Below are positions 52,876-64,000 of a stretch of 64,000 nucleotides of DNA, in pieces. This DNA comes from Hypomesus transpacificus (Eukaryota > Chordata > Actinopteri > Osmeriformes > Osmeridae), in contig NW_025813858.1 in assembly GCF_021917145.1 (NCBI RefSeq), forward strand, positions 33,154-97,153, written 5' to 3'. Position numbers and translations under genes: made by a program. The notes beneath the pieces are model-generated. The model was not told the origin of the DNA. It worked only from the letters and a program-made list of their open reading frames with translations, and made no database searches. Position 1 is the stretch's first letter, and the number at the start of each line of letters is the position of its first letter.

Positions 52876-54737
52876 CACACACTGTAGTTCCCACAAGTAG
52901 GCCACAGCTGCATGTGTCAGCGTGTGGTTCATAAGGCTGAGGCATCGTAACGCTTCTCTTTTTAACCCTACCGCTACCTTAAAATAAATATCCGGCCAGT
53001 CACTTGTACATAATGTTGAGATTCTTTTCTGAGAGAAGGATAGCCCTGTGTGAATGTCTTTAAGGAGCCCTGTTATGTTTGAGCCATGTTTTGCAATCGT
53101 TTTGATCGTTTTTGATTTTGTGTGTGTGTTGCTGAGCGTTTGCGATGATTCACAACGTCCTTTTTGTCTCCTTTTTAAAACCTTTGTCTATTTACCGAAT
53201 CTGCTTCTGCTACAATGTGTCATGTACACACACACACACACACACACACACATTCCTGCCACACCAAGTCACACAAGCAACACATTACACATATGCCACA
53301 AAATGCACAGCTGTAAGATTTTGTGACTAAACCCAGAGTGTATCCTGCCTGGTAATGTGATTCCCTGTGTGTGAGTCATATTATTAATGTGCCGTTAGAA
53401 ATCTGTTTTTTGAGTACACTGTGCAAGCAACACCTTCTCTCAGGATTATTAAAACAGAAAGATTCATCTAGGGTTCCGGTCGCATTCGTCTCCAGAGAAC
53501 TTTCTATAAATATCATTTAAAAAAATTGTACAAATATTATAAAGTCCCTGAATCTTTAATTCTGTCTGTAAGGGTGTCCGTGTGTCAGTATGTGCGAAAG
53601 GCCTATGTGTGTGTGTGTAGGGGTGTGTTTGTGTCTGTGTGAGTATTTACATACATACTCCTTCCTATCGACCCAAAAATATTGAATTCACACCTTATTA
53701 GCACGCCAAAGTCAGACGGCCATTTTGTGTTTCTCCCAGGCATTCTGTTAGCCAAGAGGAGTCGATAGCTTGTACCTTGTTCCTTAATGCCAGCCACCCA
53801 GATACAGTGCGTTCTGCTAGAGATGGTTTTTACCATCTTTCAACAGAAACATTTTTACAAAACAATGTCCCCCCCCTTTTGCTTTTTAACAGGGAGGGTT
53901 TTTTCGATTAGCAAATGAACCAGTTCTGTCAACACAAGTGAACAAACAGATGTACACACACACACGCACGCACGCACACACACACACACATACTGTAAAA
54001 ACAAATCATAAACACACACACACACACACGCAAACCACACGCACACAGATGGGAGGAAAATCCATTTCCTGAAACAGAGAATAAAGTAATGCCAGTGTCT
54101 GAACACTCTCCAAAAGGCTTGAAGAGGGGGGGTGAAAGGGGGGAGGTGAAACGTTGCCTAGACAACAAGCGCTACATGTATGCTATCCTACACAGTCTCT
54201 AATGACAGATATTCATTATCCGTGCATTGTAGAAGGGGATATCACACACACACACACATACCCGCACACACACACACACACACACACTCAAAAACAATGT
54301 AATGATCTTTGTCATTTAGCATAAAAATACTTGAATGCTGAACCATATAGTGGCAATGTGTTGTATTTACGTTGGTTGATCTTTTCCCATATGTAGACAC
54401 ACACACACACACACATGCACTGTGCGACAAGAACGACCTCCAGCAAAACAGTGACCAGTAAACCAATCGATGTGGGAGGTCACATGACCCCTCTGTGACC
54501 TCACACGTGCAGCATGCCTGTACATTGAGTGTTCTCTGTCTACCATATGGCCTGCCAGTCTGGGTGGATGAAGCCTTGTCCTGTTGTCCTTGGGGATAAT
54601 GACCTTCTGTTGTTTGGTGCTGCAGGGTGGCTGTGTTTACCTTCCTACCTCACCGTGACAAATGAAGACGCTTTTTAAAAATGGTTTTCACCGCTCACGG
54701 TGTAGGCGCACATATTGTTTTAAAAGCTCCATTGAAG

Positions 54738-55045
54738 TGTGTGTGTGTGTGTGCGCGTGGATGTATGTCGGTGTGTGCGCTTGCGTGATTATGTGCGTGG
54801 GTGCCTGTGTGGGTGTGTGTTCATGTGCACTTGTGTGTGTGTGGGCTTGTGTGTAGTTGTGTGGGTGTGTGTGTGTATAGTTGTGTGGGTGGGTGTGTGC
54901 TTGTGTGTAGTTGTGTGGGTGTGTGTGTGTATAGTTGTGTGGGTGTGTGTGTGCTTGTGTGTAGTTGTGTCGGTGTGTGTGTGTGTGTATAGTTGTGTGG
55001 GTGGGTGTGTGTGTAGTCGTGTGGGTGTGTATTTGTGTCAGAGAG
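54738..55045 (+). repeat. GT-rich compound minisatellite
   Basis: GTGTGTAGTTGTGTGGGTGT and GTGTATAGTTGTGTGGGTGG blocks recur about seven times within a (GT)n background. Confidence 0.9.
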
Positions 55046-55631
55046 ACGGAATAACAACAAAGGAGAGGTTGAAGGATAACTTGTTGGAAAGAGAGAGATG
55101 GAGAGTGAGTAAACGAGAGAGAAAGAGATGGAGAGAGATGGAGAGAGAGAGAGATACAGAGAGAGATACAGAGAGACGGTAAACGACAGAGAAACCCAAA
55201 CAAGGGGTGAGCGAGAGGGATGTTAAGTATACTTCTGCGTGTCTGTTTGTGTGTGTCTCGGTACACACAGGGTGTGTGTGTGTGTGTGCGCAGGGCTCCC
55301 AGCCTGTGGCCAAACTCCGAGCGTATCTCTTTACACACTCCTCGCCACCAGGGCCGTGAGGAGTGGAGCACGACCCATTCATTATGCATGGGCAGTAATG
55401 CACACTTTGCCTGAGCAGGCGGTAGAGTGGCACTATTAAAAATGAAAACGCTCTCTCCCCGGGACATGAATTAATTACTCGTCCTCTCCGCCGCCACGGC
55501 CCAAAACAAGTTTTCCAAAGTTTCCACTTCCCTTCTTTGTCCAGGCTAGGATTGAGGGTTTTCTCTCTCTCCCCTCCCTCTCCCTCTCCCCTCCTCCCCC
55601 TCCCCCCCCCCCTCACTCTCCCTCTCCTCTC

Positions 55632-55663
<32 letters not shown>

Positions 55664-55889
55664 GTCTCTGTCCTCCGGGGGAGTTGGGACTGTTGCTCGG
55701 AATGTTATCGGAATGTTGATGATGAACGAGTGGAGAGGAAATGCAGCCTGGAGGTCGATGGGCCTGCCAGGGGAGCTGGAGGGGATCGATGTCTCTTTCT
55801 CTCTATCTCTGTCTCACTCCCTTTCTCCTTCTCTATGATTTTCTCTCTTTCACTGCCTCTCTTTCTTTGCCCTTTTCTTTGATCCCCCT

Positions 55890-56305
<416 letters not shown>

Positions 56306-56620
56306 CTCCATCCCTATCTTTCCCCCTCTTTATGAAGAGCTTGTCACCCTTCTGTTGTTGTTCTTTATCCTCTACAGGTGTCTTCGCTCCCCCTCCCCCC
56401 CTTTCCCCCCTCCCCTCCCCTTCTCACATCCTCATCCTCTCCCTCTCCCTCTCATCCAACTTCTCCTCCTCCGCCCCTCTTTCTCTTTCTCTTGTCTCTT
56501 CCCTTCTTCATCATCCTTCACTCATGCTGTCATAAACCACACAGAGAGAAATAGATGTCTGCTGTCACAAGCCTCTTGCGGAGTCTTTGTTATCGATCAC
56601 AAACGCTCTTTATGCCCCCC

Positions 56621-56621
<1 letters not shown>

Positions 56622-56703
<82 letters not shown>

Positions 56704-56812
56704 CTCTCTCTCTCTCCTCTCCTCTCTCTCCTCTCTCTGTCTCTCTCCCTCCCTCCCTCTCTCTCTCTCTATCTCTCTCTCTGTCTCTCTGTCTCTCTCT
56801 CTCTCCCTGCTT
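56622..56812 (+). repeat. (CT)n microsatellite
   Basis: Mostly perfect CT with few interruptions over about 190 bases. Confidence 0.92.
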
Positions 56813-58238
56813 CACCTGCCATCCCTGCAGACCTTGCTGGGTCTCAGGGCTAATGGAGTAGCCAGCCATGGAGCTTTGACTCAGGCCAGCCTTCACAGAG
56901 GACGTGTGAGAGGAGCGAGGACGGAGGAGGAGGAAGGGCTGAGGATGACGACAAGAAGGGGGCAGAGGGCGACGAAGAGGAGGCAGCGGGGGTGACGAAG
57001 AGAAGCCACATCAGAAATGAAATGCTAATCGTCGATCTCGATCAACAGTACAAAAGCAGACGAAAGGCTGAAACGTTTTCGTCAGAACGTGGGCCGTCTG
57101 TGCCTGTGCTGACCCAATTTAAAAGTCTGAAAACTCTCAAAGCTGTGAACACCTGGATTTAGGGCGGGTTGTTTGCATCTGTCACTCTCTCCACTGACAC
57201 ACACAGACACACACGCACTACCTCTGCACACCCTTGTCTCCAGCCGTGCGGCAGTCTTATGTGGAAAGGGCCACAGCCACTCTCTTCTAGCAAAGTTAGT
57301 GAAAGACGGGGAAGAGGACCACAGAAAGGACAAAACAACAAAGCCTTTATATGAAGCCAACACAGAGAGGATTAAATGTGCATCTGAAACGTCAGGTCTT
57401 TCTAAATAGGAATTAGGGGGACGGTAATCCTCAGATTAGCCCAGCGGGGATGAGACAGGTAGGAGCCAGTCACACACAGGGCTAGGCTACCTTGCTAATC
57501 CGTTTCTGTGCGTCTCGATCGCAGTTCTGTCTGCATATGTTGGTACTGTGCACATTCACTGTATCTATTTTTCTTTCTTTTTTTTCTGCTCCAGACAAGT
57601 CTCAATATTTAGAGGGATGACCTTCCATTATGAGCTGGTGGTGGGGGCTAGGGCTGGATTAAGGGTGGGGCTGGAGCCATGGCTGGGGGCTGGTCCTGGG
57701 GGGTCAGGTGCTGGCCCTGGGGACTGGATGTGGGGGGCCTGGTTCTCGGGAGTTGGCGGGCTGGTTCTGGGGGCTGGTCCGGAGGCTTTGTTTGTGTTGT
57801 TTTCAAAATGAGTGACTCATCCCTCCCCGCGTGTGGGTTCCGCTGCTCGGTCACATGCCCCCGCTGGTCGCCATGGCGCCCAGCGATCGGGCAGGTGGTG
57901 ACAGATGGTCCAGAATCATTACAACCAGAACAAAGATATACTGCATCACACCTTCTGTACAAGTGTATGTGTGTGTTTGTGCTTACAAACACTGACAACT
58001 ACTGTCATGATACTATCGTCAAACCAGTGGATGGCATTTTATTCATAATTGTCCAGACCTGTGTACACCACCATCTGTGTGTGTGTATGTCCATAAGAAT
58101 GTGTGTTGTGTGTGTGTGTGCGTGCTCCCCCCCCAGCAGTTCTGCTTCAGTAGAGGCATAAATAGTCCATGAGAGAAGAAGGAGAGCATGTATGTATACA
58201 TCTTCAATAGTCTGTTGACCAGATGAGTTGACCAGATG

Positions 58239-58279
58239 AGCTGGATTACTGCTCATGTCCTATGAGCGGTAATCCAGCT
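58239..58279. repeat. 18-bp stem inverted repeat with GGATTA cores
   Basis: AGCTGGATTACTGCTCAT and ATGAGCGGTAATCCAGCT flank a five-base loop (GTCCT). One T/G pair is the only departure from perfect complementarity. Each arm holds GGATTA/TAATCC, the core for Otx/Pitx-type homeodomains. Confidence 0.8.
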
Positions 58280-59201
58280 GGCCATTCTCACCTCTGCCTT
58301 CCGAATCCTAACTCATGCACCCTAACAATAAGAGCTGATGAACACATCTCTCTGTCAGCCTGATTACTGGCAACCCAAGGAGGAGGAGCCGGCTGTTCCT
58401 GAGCTCCTTTCAACCCACAGAGAGTGTGTGGAGGAGCGTGTGTGTGTGGGTGGGGGGGGGGGGGGGGGGGTTGTGTGGTGTGTGTGTGTAGTGGCGTGTG
58501 AGTGTGTGTGTGGTGGTGGTGTGTGTTTGTGTGCTTTCTCACTCCATGTTGCCATGGGTGATTTAAAAGTTCCCTAGCCAATCCTGTAGTTCAGGAAAGG
58601 CTAATGGTATTTTTATTATGGCTGTCAAAGCTAGTGGTTGCCATTGATAACCATTACTGTTGGAGTCCAGATAGTGGTGATAATTAGAACAGAGTGAGAT
58701 GATCTAGCACTACAATTACCAGCAGAGAGAGGTGGCAGTTCCTGTGTACCCAGTGTTAAATTACACATTTTAAGTTTCAGAATAAAAGTAAGAACAACTT
58801 TTAATGTGAGACTGTCCTAGATAACTACACCAATAAAGGAAGTTTATGTTGTAATGAAAGTTGTGGGTTTTGCTGGTGTACACATGTACATAACATACAC
58901 ACATAGATGGCTGCACAACACACACACTCACATACGGAACAAACACGGGCAGTACACACACACCACACACTTGGACGTCTCCAAGGAGCAAGATGCTGTA
59001 TTAGCATGCGGCTGCTTCCAGAGTTAGCATATGGCGGAGGAGTGAGAACAAGTGCGGGTGGAGGGCTCCCGGCTGGGGCGGTGTTTCCAACACAGCTGAG
59101 GGAGGGAGGGGACATGGTTCCCCTCCTTGATTTAACACAGGTCACTTCCCTCGCCACCTCAGTGGGAGATGCCATGTTTCCGGATGTGATCCATAAACAT
59201 T

Positions 59202-59385
59202 AACATTTACATTTAGTCATTTAGCAGACGCTCTTATCCAGAGCGACTTAGAGTAAGTACAGGGACATTCCCCCCGAGGCAAGTAGGGTGCAAGTGGGCC
59301 ACAACGTCATTTGACACGGACGGGAATTGAACCTGCAACCTTCCGATTACCAGCCCGATTCCCTAACCGCTCAGCCATCTGACTC
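59202..59385 (-). mobile_element. tRNA-derived SINE copy 5
   Basis: Nearly complete, with TGGCTGAGCGG and B-box-like GGTTCAATTCC on the minus strand. The middle is slightly rearranged compared with copies 1-3 (GTGCAAGTGGGCC in place of the usual GTGAAGTGCCTTGCCC). Confidence 0.75.
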
Positions 59386-60949
59386 TAAACGGAGCATCCC
59401 CTGGAAGTGGAAGATCCAGTTTTTCCTGTTTGCAGGAAGCCAGAGCTGAGAGATTCCTGTGAAAGTTTAAGTGGGCGGGTAAAAGTCGCAAATGGTGACC
59501 TAGTTGATCCCAGTCAGTTAGGTCGCGTTTAAATCAGGCTTTCCTTCTTCTTCTATCGGGGGGAAGTTGTTTGGTGTGTGCGTGATAAACACATTTTCAA
59601 CAGCCAATGACATTTAAATTTGCTACCAGCACGAATTAGGGAAAAAACTGGGAATTTACAAAACCAAGAATGCAATGTGCAGGATGACAAACGCAACATG
59701 GCCAGTGAGTGATTCTGCGTCATTAAATCTTTTCATAGTCGTTCCCGGTTGAAAACGTCTTGTAATGCAGCGCTGGCTTAAAAGAGAGAAAATAATTCAA
59801 TTTCACAGGCCCCTCACCAGCTCACCGCAACACACACGGGTAGATCATTGATTTGAAGAAACACCCCTGTTGGAATGAATCATGGGGATGGACGCAAATC
59901 CATCTGGGCAGCTGAGACCTGCTCTGATTGGCCGCCTCGCTCTCCTGCAGTGCATGATGGTTGGGTGGAATGATGGAAGCGGACACCACAGATTTAATGG
60001 GCGCTCAGCTACTGTTAGGAGGTGTCGCCGGCAGCTCATTGGTTCCTGTCTCTTTAAATTTGGTCCAATTGCAAGGTCCAACTTCACTGTACAGGTTCAG
60101 TGAGAGGTCGTCGTTTTGCGAGTCGACAGAACATGGCCGCCTGACTGATTGTTTTCGAATGCTGATCTGAAAATTAGAGGTGTGCCTTCAGTCTGCCAAC
60201 CCTTCAGTCATCTCCGAGTCAAACTTCAAGAGGTCACTCGTATTGAAATACAAAGTCGTATTTACTGCGAGTTTTCCCAATGCCAGGTACAGACATGAGC
60301 GTGAATGCTAGCTTGTCACGGCGCTAGCTTGTCTCTGCCCTGGGGCCAGACTGGAGGCTGATGACAGACTGTGGAGGGTTATGATGTTAACATGAATCTT
60401 TCTATTCAGTCGAATACGATCAAATCAAAATGCATTTGGATTGTCCTTTTTTTACAAGCCATGTCCCAAAGGGCTTCCCAGACATGCACAGATCAGCACC
60501 TATATAACCAACCCAAAACCCTAAAATGGAAGAAAGATAACCAAACAAGTCTTCAGAGAGAAACCTTAGGGTGAGCAATTCAGCGAGTGACCCCCCCCCC
60601 CCCCTCCTTGTTGATGCATAGAGGTGCACACTAAAGGCTGGAGACACTTAAAAAAAAAAAAAAATGCATTCTTTTTTTAATAGAAAAGTGAAAATGTGCA
60701 AATGAAGAGTCAGTGAAGTCCCACTCATTCTGAATTGCGCATTTGCATTTGCATAGCATTAACATTGTCCTCCATTGGTACTTGACAGTTTGGGGGATCA
60801 TAACAATACGACGGTCGAGTATGTAACTGCTAGGAATCAGACAGCTTTCTGAGAGCTGGGGTGGTAGGTAACTGGAGGAGAGCTGGGTTGGTAGGTACCT
60901 CTCCACGCAAATCACAGCGGTAAGTGACTTTGAAGAAAAGTGAAAAGTG

Positions 60950-61080
60950 AGGTTGGTTTATTCAATTATTTCATCCCGATGATAAAATGGGGGCAACATA
61001 ATGGCTTGATTAATTTCCTTATCACGGTGAGCACAAAGAGTAATTACAACATAGTCCACCGCTCAGCGGACTGCACATCA
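60950..61080. other. unique A/T-rich segment, possible regulatory element
   Basis: Non-repetitive sequence with TTGATTAATT, CTTATCA and AGTAATTACA cores between repeat-rich blocks. A similar island with TAATTAGATTAG and GAATAATTACA lies at 61316-61360. Suggestive of homeodomain and GATA sites, but conservation was not tested. Confidence 0.2.
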
Positions 61081-62432
61081 ATCAAATTATAGCATTTCTT
61101 CCCTCTCTCTCTTTCTCCCTCCCTCGCATTCCCCCCATCTCTCCATGTCCTTCTCCCTCTCCCTCTCTCTCTCTTGCAATCACTTCCTCCCAAACAGAAC
61201 AAATGAGATGATTCTGTCAGCCCTCTGCCTCGAGCTATGGAAGTGTTTACCTAGGAACGGCGCTAGGCCCGCGAGAAACAGAGGTCATGGAGGACGCCTG
61301 CGATGCCAGGAGCATGATTGGAGCCATAATTAGATTAGCTGTGTTTATGAATAATTACAGTTCCTTCCACAGAGGTGTGTGTGTGTGTGTGTGTGTAGGG
61401 GGGGATGCTTGCATTCTTAGTTTGGGTCTCTGGTATTGATGCCTAGTGGCCCTTCTGAAATGTTAAGTCTGACACACTGAAATGTGCTAAAAAAAATATT
61501 TGGAAGGTAAATTTTGACTAAAACCTGTCCTCTGTTTGTCGTCGGTGTTCCCTCTCTTGCAGACGGGGAGAGGCAGTGTCATTGGTCTGGACCCAGGAAA
61601 ACTCAGGGCTATCCCCAATCTGACTTTTACTACACACTCAATCGCCCAGTAAAAGATGGGTTGTGTTTAACAACACAGGGCACATTAAACCTCACACGGA
61701 AATCAATGTCGCAGGAACAGGAATTAGTGCTCATGCACAAAGGATACAAAGAAAGGATCCATACAACGCAATCGGCTGCCAACTTCCTGGAGATGCATCA
61801 CCTATATTGGATTGTTCAGCGCTGATCCTTCTGAGAAAAGTCACGTGTCACATGATTCCCTGTGTGTGTGCTCTGTGTGTGTCTGCGCTGTGCTGCGCGC
61901 GACGTGTCGTTGGCTGTGCTCTTGATGCGCTGTGTGCATTAACCGTGCCGCGGTGTTAACGTTCGGTGTGTAGTGGGTTGTGTTATTACCAACTCACTAG
62001 CGGCTGAGCAGGCTGTCAAGCGCATTTGTGCTCACATCATCGAACGTACAAGACGTTTCAGGAGATGGCAGCAAAGAACCGAAATAATGAAGCCTCACAA
62101 AGTCAGGTCATAAAAATCTGCGAATATCAAATTGTAAATGCCAGCAATCATTCTCAATAGAAATACGTAACATAAAGTCATATTTTCAAAGACCCCCCAA
62201 GCACTGAAACCAACTCAGACACTGTGCCCGGAACACACTATTCATACACGATGACTGACTTCTTGGCTTCGTTATTAGATCTTCTGCACGTCAAGTGCTG
62301 TGAAAGCAGCTGCGAATGAAATCACTTGAAAACACATTCGCACATCGGAATCACAGCCCAGGGGCCTCGGCGCCGCGCACGCAGGCGGGCCCAGAGGACT
62401 CGGCCGAGAGACGAGGGTCGTTTGAGTCACAG

Positions 62433-62466
<34 letters not shown>

Positions 62467-62899
62467 CTCCCCTCTCTCTCTCTCTCTGTCACTCTTTCTC
62501 CCCTCCACGCCGCCAAACTGAATTCACAGGACGGCCCTCCTGTTCACAGGGACCGCTGGCCATGTCTCCCATTAGGTTCCCCTGAGAGCAGGGAGGGAGA
62601 GGAGAGGAGGGGAGGCAGGAGGGGAGAGAGAGCAGAGAGAGGAGAGAGAGAGCAGAGAGTGTGATGGAGAGAGGGATGAGAAAGTCGGCGAGAGAGGAGA
62701 GAGAGAAGTGCGAGGAGGAGAGCCGAGAGTGTGATGGTGAGAGAGAAAGAGAGAGAGAGAGATAAAGAGGACGGAAGGAAGAAAGAACGAAAGAAAGAGA
62801 GCACTCCTCTGACACAACCCTCGCTGTGTACAGATCATCCCCCAACCAACCCACAACAACAGCCTGCCTAAAACCTCTTCCACACCAAAATCTGAATCC

Positions 62900-62934
<35 letters not shown>

Positions 62935-62945
62935 GAGAGAGAGAG

Positions 62946-63000
<55 letters not shown>
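62900..63000 (+). repeat. (GA)n microsatellite
   Basis: About 100 bases of GA with GGAGAGAGA interruptions. Confidence 0.92.
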
Positions 63001-63001
<1 letters not shown>

Positions 63002-63700
63002 ATGACGGAGAGTGAGAAGAAAGCTCAAGTTTGGTCTCGGATGAAATATCATAAGGGAACAGAAATGAAAAGGTCATTTCATGAGGAAAAAAAGAACATC
63101 ATAAGGATTTGCTGTTTGCTTAAACCCAAGCACTGTTCTCGTAGCTCGATTTGGCCGTGGACTGCTGCATTCATCTGTCCAGCAACAGAAGCTGTGGAGT
63201 CCTCTCCCTGTCTCCCTGAAGCTCCAGTCTGCCTTGGGCATCTTCCCCCCTGTCCAGCCTATTGGTCAGAGAGGGTTCTCTTTTCCACCTGGAAAGGGGG
63301 GAGGGGGGGGGTTGGGGGGGGGGGGGGGGTCAGGTGACCCCACAGCCCCATTTGGGGTCCCTGGTCCACCTGCTGAGGCTGAAGGCTTAGGGGCAGTCTC
63401 TCTACCAGGGGCCTCTGGCTTGTCAGAATCCAGCACTGACACACCAACAGCTTCCTGTCTTTGCAACTGGGGTCCGTTCGACGCTAATTCACCATCTTAA
63501 AATACCCCGCCCTATTCTGAGCCTGTATCATCACCATCTGGGGGCAACAACAAAAAAGATCCCTGAGCCACAAGCTGGTGTTGGATAGACTTCTCTCTAA
63601 ATCAAGTTAGAGATGATTAGGGGCTTCTTTGTCAGGAGGCAGAAGCCGGAATGCGGGGGTGAAGAGAGACGGCGGGAGGGAGAGGGCGGGATGGGGGGGA

Positions 63701-63718
63701 GGGGGGGGGGGGGGGGGG
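63701..63718 (+). repeat. poly(G) tract
   Basis: About 18 consecutive G. Another long run lies at 63303-63329. Confidence 0.85.
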
Positions 63719-64000
63719 TGTGAAACGATTTAATTGGCACTTCCTCATGGCTCTTCCTGTGCTGACAGCATCCCGGAGAACGCCGCAGCCCTCTATGCTA
63801 ATGTAAGAGGGAGGAGCGGCAATCAGCTCGCTCCGTCTGTAATTAGCGTGGCGTGGTCACGGCAACGACCTCGGCTCGACTCTCGCAGCTGCCTGGCGGA
63901 GAAACCTGGGCGCGATGGCGGCCAGGTCACTTGATGTTCGCGGGAAGGAAAAGGGAGGTGAAGACTCAGGCGGCGTGAGGAGATGCAGAGGAAGTGTTTC

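Noticed and set aside
54662-55182. Cys/Val-rich open frames on plus and His/Thr-rich frames on minus
   Set aside because: They come from the GT-rich minisatellite.

Overview
The window is from a ray-finned (teleost-type) fish nuclear genome. The genes are intron-rich and vertebrate. The spacers carry tRNA-derived SINE copies, small DNA-transposon derivatives and very long CA, CT, GA and poly(G) tracts. No prokaryotic, plasmid or viral module was found. Exon structures below were built by hand from splice sites and reading phase.

Layout of the gene-bearing left half (about 0.4-31.7 kb): (1) a four-exon B7-family immunoglobulin gene on + (385-3110), closest by eye to CD276; (2) a hmbox1-type POU/homeobox gene on - (6635-12559); (3) a beta connexin on + with an intron inside its coding sequence (14321-15336); (4) a second, intronless-coding beta connexin on + (18079-18780); (5) tmem54 on + in six coding exons (19779-23513); (6) hpca (hippocalcin) on - in four coding exons (26186-31647). 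The tail-to-tail tmem54/hpca pair and the nearby Cx31/Cx30.3-like connexins resemble the human 1p34-35 region. The hmbox-type gene is not expected there from the human map and may be a separate paralog.

The right half (about 31.7-64 kb) has no gene I can defend. It probably contains the distal 5' UTR exon and promoter of hpca near 46.4 kb and otherwise consists of unique spacer, minisatellites, microsatellites and a well-bounded hAT-type MITE. Three exon-like open stretches are flagged but not assigned.

The genes do not form one pathway: an immune surface ligand, a DNA-binding factor, two gap-junction subunits, a four-pass membrane protein and a neuronal calcium sensor. The most unusual points are a B7-type protein whose IgC domain has lost both disulfide cysteines and which ends in a bare hydrophobic tail, an intron inside a beta-connexin coding region, an extra phase-neutral exon in the homeobox gene, and splice sites embedded in simple repeats.
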